Source: Scylla paramamosain (lineage: Eukaryota > Arthropoda > Malacostraca > Decapoda > Portunidae). Taken from it: a stretch of DNA of 64,000 nucleotides. The notes under the pieces are model-generated. The model worked only from the letters and a program-made list of their open reading frames with translations. It was not told where the DNA came from and made no database searches. The stretch's first letter is position 1; each line of letters begins with the position of its first letter. The position numbers were made by a program, and so were the translations under genes. The DNA is taken from the NCBI RefSeq assembly GCF_035594125.1, contig NC_087186.1, positions 2,521,228 to 2,585,227 of the forward strand. The letters run 5' to 3'. This document shows, in pieces, positions 52,047 to 64,000 of the stretch.

Positions 52047-52586
52047 TTTCTCCGTAATTCTCCTTATGAAAACATCAATGCATAATGGACATACTCGTAG
52101 ATTGCCCGTCATACGGTGTAAACTTAATTGTGTTAATATTATAATCACATATCATTTGTAACTGGAAGCGTGGCACATTTTTCACTCTTGATAAAGTAAC
52201 ATTTCATGCAGTGTGTGTAGTTCTGTTTTTTTTTTTGTTTTTTTTGTTATATCTTTGCATTTTCATCTTATTTTTTTTTTTTTTTAAATGTTGGAGAGTT
52301 TCTTACTAGATATTGTGTTCATGAAATCCTATATTTTTTTTTGTCTTTATCAAACTCTACAATGCATCTTGGTATAAAAGACAATTGATATCATTTTTTT
52401 TTTCATGTTTGACATTTTATATTAAGTACGTATGTGTATTTAGGCTGCCTGTTATTTTAAGTTAAAGATTCTGTAGTTTCCCTTAAAAGCCTTTGATTTA
52501 AAACCTCCAAGAAAGAGGAACTGGAAATCGCCTTAAAAGAAAACCTTTGTGTTTCTGCTTTTGAATTATTTGCCTTGTCCTTTGTC

Positions 52587-52756
52587 TAGTGGGCGTGAGT
52601 TATGTATCGGTGTAGCCAATCACAATCACTCTGTGGAGCACCTTACACTTTAGGGGCTGCGCGCTTGTCGATCCGTAAGCCATAATAAATCTTAGGCCAT
52701 CAGGATTTTGGTCAGTTGAGTTGGTCTACTGCCTCCTTCACGTCTTTCAAGTAAGC
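52587..52756 (+). promoter_or_regulatory. Candidate pol II core promoter with short first exon
   Basis: GC-type box GTGGGCGTG (52,589), CCAAT (52,616-52,620), ATAATAAAT (52,683) and, 31 bases on, an arthropod initiator TCAGTT with A at 52,714. A splice donor-like CAA|GTAAGC lies at 52,751. The stretch is less AT-rich than its surroundings. No coding exon could be linked to it, so it may be a remnant. Confidence 0.35.
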
Positions 52757-52868
52757 ACTACTTTAAATAACTCTTGAGTTACTTATTTTTCATGAAGTAG
52801 ATTATAATAAATTGTGAGTATTTAAAGCGTTACGATAGTTTTAATTTTGTGTACCTTTATCGCTATTT

Positions 52869-52871
<3 letters not shown>

Positions 52872-52927
<56 letters not shown>

Positions 52928-52961
52928 GTTATTATCAGTAGTAGTAGTAGTCGCGTAATTA

Positions 52962-53022
<61 letters not shown>

Positions 53023-53152
53023 CACCATCATCATCAACATCATTACGTTTATTCTTAGTTTTTCGTTACCTTTATTTTCGTTCCAGTAATTCCTAAATCA
53101 GGAGAAGATAGATATGGAAAAGATTCACTATATAATTTTTGCATTTTTTTTC

Positions 53153-53202
<50 letters not shown>

Positions 53203-53494
53203 GTGAGTAAGATATGTGCTACTTAGACCAGTGGCTCCCAAATTGGTTGACGCGCCCCACACGTGGCGTGAAGCTGATAGATAAGATCCTGAAATCATCT
53301 CCCCAGAAATTATTATACACAATAAAGAACGAACCTCTGATAAGTTCAAAGAATAAAAATATCTAAGAGTTATAGTTAGCTTTGATTTCGGCCTAAGGAA
53401 ACAACCCACAGAGGCCAAATATAAAGCAAATAAGTCATAAGAAGTATTTTTTTTTGGAGTGTTTAAAGCAGAAATCCCGAAGTAATATTAATTA

Positions 53495-53573
<79 letters not shown>
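52872..53573. repeat. (ATT)n microsatellite tracts
   Basis: ATT repeats at 52,872-53,022 (interrupted by GTAGTAGTAG..), 53,153-53,201 and 53,489-53,573, the last being part of a 200-bp duplication. Confidence 0.94.
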
Positions 53574-53574
<1 letters not shown>

Positions 53575-53924
53575 GCTAGCTTTGATTTCGGTCTAAGGAA
53601 ACAACCCATAGAGGCCAAATATAAAGCAAATAAGTCATAAGAAGTATTTTTTTTTGGAGTGTTTAAAGCAGAAATCCCGAAGTAATATTAAAGTCATATT
53701 TGGCCCTGGTTTGACCACATCTAAATTGTGCTGTGCAGTTTTTTGTCCCTTTATTACAAAGAAGATATAGGTTTATTTGAGTCGCTATAAAGGAGAATGA
53801 CTAAAAAGATTCTGGGGATGAATGGTATTCCTTACGAAACAAGACTGAAGCTTTTAAATTTACATTCCTTTAGAGAGGTGTAAGTTAAGACAGGACCTGA
53901 TAGAAATCTTTAATTGATATAGGA
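53290..53924 (+). pseudogene. CR1-group LINE (family L) RT C-terminal relic
   Basis: Plus strand broken frames: LRVIVSFDFGLRKQPTEAKY (53,360-53,420), VIFGPGLTTS (53,690-53,720), RRMTKKILGMNGIPYETRLK and LLNLHS..(53,790-53,875), LRQDLIEIFNWYR (53,885-53,925). This order is the thumb and tail of CR1-type RTs and joins in sequence with the fragment at 35,300-35,668 (ERRRLREDLIEVFKWY). A 200-bp duplication breaks it. Confidence 0.7.
53376..53690. repeat. 200-bp duplication spanning LINE and (ATT)n
   Basis: TTTGATTTCGG at 53,381 recurs at 53,581; about 110 bases after each are the same except for two substitutions (GGCC/GGTC and CCCAC/CCCAT). The ATT tract lies between the copies. Confidence 0.9.
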
Positions 53925-54078
53925 TTTTTTTTTTTTTATGTAGGAAGGGCACCGGCAAAGGGTGACAAACTGTAAAAAAAAAAAAAAATAAATAAATAAA
54001 TAAAAAAAATAAAAACACTAAAGTGCCGGTCCCCAAACATAATCAAAAGTGAACGTCAAAATCTAAAGGATAAATGCT
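53925..54078 (-). mobile_element. Family J LINE, very short 3' end (J7)
   Basis: ATGTAGGAAGGGCACCGG and GTGCCGGTCCCCAAAC followed by about 60 bases of J 3' region, with an A-rich expansion inside. Truncated to about 150 bp, inserted into the family L relic. Confidence 0.75.
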
Positions 54079-54202
54079 ATAATAGGGAGATAACTTAGCG
54101 TCTTCTCCTGAGGTTAATGCTTACATGTCAGATACAGTTAAGGTTGTTAAATATCATGCAATATGCATGAACTACTGAAAACTTGTAAAAAAAAAAAAAG
54201 TT

Positions 54203-54645
54203 AATGAACTGACGCATCCTCGCGCAGTACCTTCCCCCTCCGAATGCTTGGCAATGTCAACTTAAGCGAGCGAGAGTAACGTTACCCTCTGGTCGCTGGA
54301 TGCGCCACTGTCGCGGGGATAACAAAAAAAATATCATTGAGTGGACCGTCCTCCTATAGCATACAGAGTCCTTGCCCCAACCTAACCTAACCTAAACTTT
54401 CGCTCCCTTAAGTTGACTTGTCAGCTTAAGCGAGCGTCCTCCTATAGCATACAGAGTCCTTGCCCCAACCTAACCTAACCTAAACTCTTGCGAGAGCGAG
54501 AGTAATGTTACCCTCTGGCCGCTGGATGCGCCAATGTTGCGGGGAGAATAAAAAAATATTGAGTGGACCGTTCTCCTATAGCATACAGAGTCCTTTCCCC
54601 AACCTAACCTAACCTAAACTAATCTAACCCTAACCTAACCCTTGC
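54203..54645. repeat. Tandem repeat of about 226 bp with CCTAA telomere-type motifs
   Basis: GTTACCCTCTGG at 54,281 recurs at 54,507 (offset 226). The shorter unit CTCCTATAGCATACAGAGTC plus CCCCAACCTAACCTAACC occurs three times (about 54,351, 54,429 and 54,571). A diverged relative lies at 56,495-56,580. Confidence 0.85.
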
Positions 54646-55059
54646 CTTTGTTTTATTTTATTTTTATTTTATCCATTCTTTTATTTATTTATTTATCTAT
54701 TTTTATAATTAAAAGAGAACTTCAAATAACTTAAGTATTCTGATTCCCTTAGCGGCTAACCCCGCTCTTGCACCATTTGAGAGCTAATTTTTTTTTTAAA
54801 GTTATGCCCACTAGCTTCTTTGTTCAAGATTTGGCTAAAGAAATAATATATTTATGCATTTTGTTAAAGTTTGATATAATTGAGTGTAATAGCAGTAACC
54901 CCTTTAGTAACCAAAGCTGTAGGTTGTACTGTATCACCCCACCTAATATCTCTATATGCCCTTATCATATGAAAAATTTCACAACACCCACTCTAGTATG
55001 TTGTGCTACATTTTGTGGCAAAGCCACTGATGGTAATGTTAGTAATGACTCTATACCTT
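54646..55059. other. Unassigned DNA with a dispersed repeat
   Basis: A stretch near 54,712-54,760 (CTTCAAATAACTT..TATTCTGATTCCC..GCGGCTAA) is repeated in the same orientation at 58,301-58,350. Otherwise nothing recognised. Confidence 0.55.
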
Positions 55060-55625
55060 GGACATAGCCTTGATATTAGTAAACCAGTACAATTCCTTAT
55101 TCCTTCATGGATACTAACTAAGTAACTTCCTTTGCTTCCCCATGTAATTTTCAAGATGCCTATTTCACATTTCTTATTATGACATACTGTAGTTTCATAA
55201 CTGTTTAACAAATAATTCATTCTTTGTACATTAGTAGGCTTTAATGAGGCTCCAAGCTCTCCGAGCCGTATATTAGTGCTGGTTAAATGTAATGATTATA
55301 CTTTTCTTCTTATTGAGAGAGGGAGATTACTCTTCATTACATTGCTTGTTTTCTCAAAGGCACTCCATCCTATTCCTATCCTTCTATCAATTTATTTTTC
55401 ATGTTCTGGGTTCAAACTATTTTTCTTCCTACATAAATACTGTATATTCCTAGCACATACCTTATTCACGATTCTAATTTATTTGTCTGGTATAAAGCTG
55501 TTGAACACTTTTGTTGTCTTCACATTAATCCTCATCCCTATTGTATTTCTGTATAACTTTAAAATAATCTCATCAGTGAAGCTCATCTGTGAATTTCCTT
55601 AACAACAAATGTCATGATGTCATCC
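55060..55625 (-). pseudogene. RTE-type LINE reverse transcriptase C-terminal relic
   Basis: Minus strand, broken: LKLYRNTIGMRINVKTTKV (55,570-55,520), INRRIGIGWSAFEKTSN-like codons (about 55,385-55,345), MKSNLPLSIRRKVYN, LIYGSESLEP (about 55,265) and, after a break, ILKITWGSKG (about 55,155). The order of the RIGxGWxAF, L-x-x-K-x-K-V-Y and YGSE motifs is that of RTE/BovB-group proteins. Highly decayed; no catalytic box visible. Confidence 0.5.
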
Positions 55626-56313
<688 letters not shown>

Positions 56314-56604
56314 TACAACTTTTCTCAAGTTCCACAAGCCGAAAAGGATAAATCCTTATTCTTATTCCACTTGTAATTATTTGAACAGTGCATTGCTGAG
56401 CATGATCAAATACCCATCTTGGCAACATGTATGCGGATAAAAAAGCTGCGTGAGTTGACAAATAGCTCTCTCCACAAGTTCCTCAGTGAGGCGGCTAAGT
56501 GTTATTACCCTCTGGCAGTTTGGCGGCACTGCGTTCGCGCGGCGACCAGCTCGCCCATCGAAGTGGACCATCCTCCTACTATTTTTATTTATTTATTTAT
56601 TTAT

Positions 56605-58270
56605 CTATTTTTTTTATGTAGGAGGGACACTGGCCAAGGGCAACGAAAATCCAATAAAAAAAAAATGCCTACTGAAATGCCAGTCCCATAAAAGGGACCA
56701 AAGCGGTAGTCAAAATTTGAAGGATAAGTGTCTTGAAACCTCCCTCTTGAAGGAATTCGAGTCATAGGAAGGTGGAAATGGAGAAGCAGGCAGGGAGTTC
56801 CAGAGTTTACCAGAGAAAGGGATGAATGATTGAGAATACTGGTTAACTCTTGCGTTAGAGAGGTGGACAGATTAGGGGTGAGAGAAAGAAGAAAGTCTTG
56901 TGCAGCGGGGCCGCGGGAGGAGGGGAGGCATGCAGTTAGCAAGATCAGAAGAGCAATTAGCATGAATATAGCGGTAGAAGACAGCTAGAGATACAACATT
57001 GCGGCGATGAGAGAGAGGCTGAAGACAGTCAGTTAGAGGAGAGGAGTTGATGAGACGAAAAGCTTTTGATTCCACCCTGTCTAGAACAGCAGTATGAGTG
57101 GAACCCCCCACCAATGTAGAAGAGGCGGACAGTTGATTGTCATTGAAGAAGAGGGGATAGTTGTCTGGAAGGTTGTGTCGAGTTGATAGATGGAGGAATT
57201 GAGTATTTGAGGCATTGAATAATACCAAGTTTGCTCTGCCCCAATCAGAAATATTAGAAAGATCAGAAGTCAAGCGTTTTGTGGCTTCCCTGCGTGAAAT
57301 GTTTACTTCCTGAAGAGTTGGATGTCTATGAAAAGACATGGAAAAGTGCAGGGTGCTATCATCAGCGTAGGAGTGGATAGGACAAAAAGTTTGGTTTAGA
57401 AGATAATTAATGAATAATAAGAAGAGACTGGGTGACTGGACAGAACCCTGAGGAACACCACTATTAATAGATTTAGGAGAAGAACAGTGACCGTCTACCA
57501 CAGCAGCATTAGAACGATCAGAAAGGAAACTTGAGATGAAGTTACAGAAAAGGATAGAAGCCGTAGGTGGGTAGTTTGGAAATCAAACCTTTGTGCCAGA
57601 CTCTATCAAAAGCTTTTGATATGTCCAAGGCAACAGCAAAAGTTTCACCAAAATCTCTAAAAAAAGATGACCAAGACTCAGTAAGGAAAGCCAGAAGATC
57701 ACCAGTAGAGCGGCCTTGACGGAACCCATACTTACAATCAGATAGAAGGTTGTGAAGTGATAGATGTTTAAGAATCTTCCTGTTGAGGATAGATCCAAAA
57801 ACTTTAGATAGGCAGGAAATTAAAGCAATAGGACGGTAGTTTGAGGGATTAGAACGGTTACCTTTTTAAGGAACAGGCTGAATGTAGGCAAACTTCCAGC
57901 AAGAAGGAAAGGTAGATGTTGACAGACAGAGCTAAAGGAGTTTGATTAGGCAAGGTGCAAGCACGAAGGCACAGTTTCGGACAACAATAGGAGGACCCTA
58001 TCTGGCCCATAAGCTTTCCGAGGGTTTAGGCCAGCAAGGGCATGGAAAACATCATTGGGAAGAATTTTAATAGATAGCATGAAGTAGTCAGAGGGTGAAG
58101 GAGAGGAAGGAACAAGCCCAGAATCGTCCAAGGTAGAGTTTTTAGCAAAGGTTTGAGCGAAGAGTTGACCTTTAGTAATAGATGTGATATCAGTGGAGCC
58201 ATCTTGTTGAAATAAAGGAGGAAAAGAAGAAGAGGCAAAATTATTGGAGATATTTTTGGCTAGATGCCAG
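56605..58270 (-). mobile_element. Family J LINE, 5'-truncated with internal deletion (J8)
   Basis: Minus strand from RT start region (LDDSGLVP, 58,100; KAYGPD, 58,010) through SYADDSTLHF (57,350) to the 3' tail at 56,607. At 57,114 the reading jumps from STLV to GGSTHTAVLDRV, removing about 330 bp that other copies have (NILGLSF.. MEYASH). Frameshifts near 57,545 and 57,865. Left flank is an ATTT repeat. Confidence 0.85.
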
Positions 58271-58895
<625 letters not shown>

Positions 58896-58984
58896 CATGT
58901 AGAAACGACACTGGCCAAGGGCAACAAAAATCCCATAAAAAATATGCCCACTGAAATGCCAGTCCCATAAAAGGCTCAAAGCAG

Positions 58985-59990
58985 TGGTCAAAAATTTATG
59001 AATAAGTGTCTTGAAACCTCCCCTCTTGAAGGAATTTAAGTCATAGGAAGGTGGAAATACAGAAGCAGGCAGGGAGTTCCAGAGTTTACCAGAGAAAGGG
59101 ATGAATGACTGAGAATACTGGTTAACTCTTGCGTTAGAGAGGTGGACAGAATAGGGGTGAGAGAAAGAAGAAAGTCTTGTGCAGCGAGGCCGCGGAAGGA
59201 GGGGAGGCAAGCAGTTAGCAAGATCAGAAGAGCAGTTAGCATGAAAATAGCGGAAGACAACTAGATATGCAACATTGCGGCGGTGAGAGAGAGGCTGAAG
59301 ACAGTCAGTTTGAGGAGAGGAGTTGATGAGACGAAAAGCTTTTGATTCCACCCTGTCTAGAAGAGCAGTATGAGTGGGACACCCCCAGACATGTGAAGCA
59401 TACTCCATACATGGACGGATAAGGCCCTTGTACAGAGTTAGCAGCTGGGGGGTAAGAAAAACTGGCGGAGACGTCTCAGAACACCTAACTTCATAGAAGC
59501 TGTTTTAGCTAGAGATGAGATGTGAAGTTTCCAGTTCAGATTATAAGTAAAGGACAGACCGAGGATGTTCAGTGTAGAAGAGGGGGATAGTTGAGTGTCA
59601 TTGAAGAAGAGGGGATAGTTGTCTGGAAGGTTGTGTCGAGTTGATAGATGGAGGAATTGAGTTTATGAGGCATTGAACAATACCAAGTTTGCTCTGCCCC
59701 AATCAGAAATTTTAGAAAGATCAGAAGTCAAGCGTTCTGTGGCTTCCCTGTGTGATATGTTTACCTCCTTAAGGGTTGGACGTCTATGAAAAGACGTGGA
59801 AAAGTGCAGGGTGGTATCATCAGCATAGGAGTGGATAGGACAAGAAGTTTGGTTTAGAAGATCATTAGTGAATAATAAGAAGAGAGTGGGTGACAGACAG
59901 AACCCTGAGGAACACCACTGTTAATAGATTTAGGAGAAGAACAGTGACCGTCTACCACAGCAGCAATAGAACGGTCAGAAAGGAAACTTG
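58985..59990 (-). pseudogene. Jockey-like RT C-terminal half and tail domain (J9)
   Basis: After the shift near 59,895 the frame covers SYADDTTLHFSTSFHRR (59,820), [16 protein letters not shown] (59,530) and [20 protein letters not shown] (59,400) to the C-terminal block ending at 58,985. Breaks near 59,455 (C run) and 59,250 (small deletion). Confidence 0.8.
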
Positions 59991-60198
59991 AGATGAAGTA
60001 CAGAGAGAAGGATAGAAATTGTAGGAGAGTAGTTTAGAAATCAAAGCTTTGTGCCAGACTCTATCAAAAGCTTTTGATATGACCAAGGCAACAGCAAAAG
60101 TTTCACCAAAATCTCTAAAAGAGGATGACCAAAACTCAGTAAGGAAAGCCAGAAGATCACCAGTAGAGCGGCCTTGACGGAACCCATACTGGCGATCA

Positions 60199-62422
<2,224 letters not shown>

Positions 62423-62429
62423 TTTTAGT

Positions 62430-64000
62430 GATGTATAAATTTTGATTTGTTCAGAAATTGAATTCCACGTTTATGGCCCTACATATAGGAGTGTTGGTAA
62501 ATATTCAAACTATGAGCAGGGATTCACAGATATTTGTTATATATAGGATAATTTTGTTGTATTTCTGCATATATATTATCATGTTCATGTTTTTTTTGTT
62601 TTTTTTTGAGCATAAAGATTGCTATTTTCATTTTATTTAGAACAAAAATGTTGATAATTTTAGTATCATTAAATAAAGGTTGTGTATGTTCGAAGAAACT
62701 ACTATTTGCAATGATGCTTAATATATTCTTTTGGAGTTTAAATAGAGGTAATAGATGTGATGGGTAAGTATTATACCATATAGGAGTACAGTAGGAAAGA
62801 TATGATATTATGGGAGCATGGTATAAAGAATTAAGTACTGTGATAGGCACGAAGTCTTTTACTTGATAAAGAAGGGAAACATTATAAGCTAATCTAAGAC
62901 AGAGTTCAGATAGATACGGTTTGATGATGAGTGCCTCGTCGAAAGTGGCACCAAGGAGTTTATGTTGACTTGTACATTTTACAATGTTATAACAATAGAA
63001 AAGAAGAGATAATATTACAGTAGATTTATTAGTGAATAATATATAATAAGTTTTGGTAAAATTTATTGTAAATCTACTGCTTGAAAAAAAAAAAAAAAAT
63101 GTCGAGATCAGTATTTGCTGCATAAGCAATTCTAAAAGGATATGTTCTATATAAGTAAAATGTTAAATCGTCTACGAATAACATGCTTTTAAGATTTTTA
63201 ACAATATGGGGAAGATCATTAATGTAAACAAGAAATAATAAATGCCCCAGAACACTCCTCTGTGGCACAACAAAATATGTATTTCGGGTAGACGAAACAT
63301 AATTACCGTATATAGTGGAATGGAATCTGTTAGTTAAATAAAGCTTAAACCATTCAAGAATAACTACTCTTATGCTATAATGCTGCAGTTTGAGTATCAT
63401 AATTCATGTTTAACTGTGTAACAAGTTTTAATAAAGTCAACACAGATGCTTAATAAAGAATTTTGCTGATCTAAATTGTTGCAGATTTCTTGTGAGAATG
63501 AATTTAATGCATTAAACGTAATTATACCTTGACGAAAAACAAATTGTTGCCAGTTAAAAATCGATTTAAATTCAAGGTAGTGGATGGAAAACTTTTCTTT
63601 AGTGATTAAAAAAAAGGAAAAAAAAATGTTGAGCATTGAGATCGGTTTGTAGTTACCTAACTCATCCTTGGGTCCTTTTTTGTATATGGGAGTTAAATTC
63701 CATGTTTTAGGCATTGGGGAAAATACCTGTATAAATAAATTAATTAGATAATATGGAAAGGAGGGTGGCAATGATATCTTTATTGGATCTAATGAGAGAT
63801 GTTGAAATGTGACGCATACTTTTTTTTTTTTTTAAGTGTTAATACCTTTAATAATATCATGGAGACAGACATCATGGAATGGGAAAAAAAAAAATCGCGA
63901 AGGAATTTTAGTGGATTGATATTAGATTGTGATAAGTGTTATTCCATTTTAGGTGCAATATTAGTATGATATTCGTTAAACGGTTCTGTGATTTCAGAGG
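62430..64000 (-). pseudogene. LINE reverse transcriptase relic, continues beyond the window
   Basis: Minus strand: PKTWNLTPIYKKGPKDELGN and YKPISMLNI (about 63,640-63,720), FVFRQGIITFNALNSFSQEI (63,470-63,540), ICVDFIKTCYTVKHEL (A box, 63,400-63,450), LLHKLxHYSIR..WFKLYLTNR, VPQRSVLGHLLFLVYINDLP (63,200-63,260), LFVDDLTFYL (catalytic doublet, 63,170), HKLLGATFDEALIIKPYLSE and a C-terminal tail to about 62,530. Jockey/CR1-group layout, different from families J, C and L. Several shifts; VPQRS replaces the usual VPQGS. Its 3' end lies against a TA tract. The 5' part is outside the window. Confidence 0.78.

Noticed and set aside
54768..55602. Plus-strand frames of about 100 codons
   Set aside because: They lie largely antisense to the RTE-type relic and show no own family.

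Overview
This window reads as non-gene, repeat-dominated DNA from an arthropod nuclear genome, most likely a decapod crustacean. The reasons are: hundreds of bases of uninterrupted TA, GA/CT and ATT microsatellites; scattered TTAGG/CCTAA telomere-type motifs; and layer upon layer of nested class I and class II transposable elements of arthropod type. The decapod assignment is inference from overall character and was not tested. No conserved host protein-coding gene and no RNA gene could be supported.

Layout. 1-16,200: three decayed piggyBac copies (A minus, B plus, C minus) and two Penelope-like elements with GIY-YIG remnants, arranged as a large broken inverted duplication. Its centre is filled with copies of a Jockey-like LINE (here 'family J'). 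An intact-looking mariner with 31-bp inverted repeats sits in the right arm at 12,926-14,238. 16,200-21,770: AT-rich DNA with a Tigger/pogo relic, a very large GA/CT microsatellite block and TTAGG-type repeats. 21,770-37,415: three same-strand copies of a CR1-like LINE (C1, C2, C3). C2 keeps a first ORF with a PHD-type zinc finger and an SGNH esterase. C1 is split by a near full-length J element. C2 is split by a pogo-type transposon, by an unidentified element with inverted ends and by the 3' end of another LINE. 37,000-38,550: an inverted duplication with repeated palindromic motifs, then unidentified DNA.

38,700-50,000: a J fragment, then a strikingly complete heat-shock-type promoter (clustered HSEs, TATA, initiator) in front of a broken multi-copy gene of unknown function. 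That gene is split by a very young Ty3/gypsy retrotransposon whose two 469-bp LTRs differ at one position by eye, flanked by a GTAT duplication, with long uninterrupted gag and pol frames. 50,000-64,000: long microsatellites, a possible orphan core promoter at 52.6-52.75 kb, CR1-type and RTE-type LINE relics, CCTAA-containing tandem repeats, two larger J copies and, at the right edge, another LINE RT relic that continues outside the window.

The genes do not form a pathway; they are independent mobile elements. Relative age can be read from nesting. The CR1-like elements are old (frameshifts, several insertions into them). The J copies range from decayed (J2) to nearly open (J4, J9). The mariner and the gypsy element look youngest. 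Coordinates of element ends are exact where inverted repeats, LTRs or target duplications are visible, and approximate (tens of bases) for truncated LINEs.
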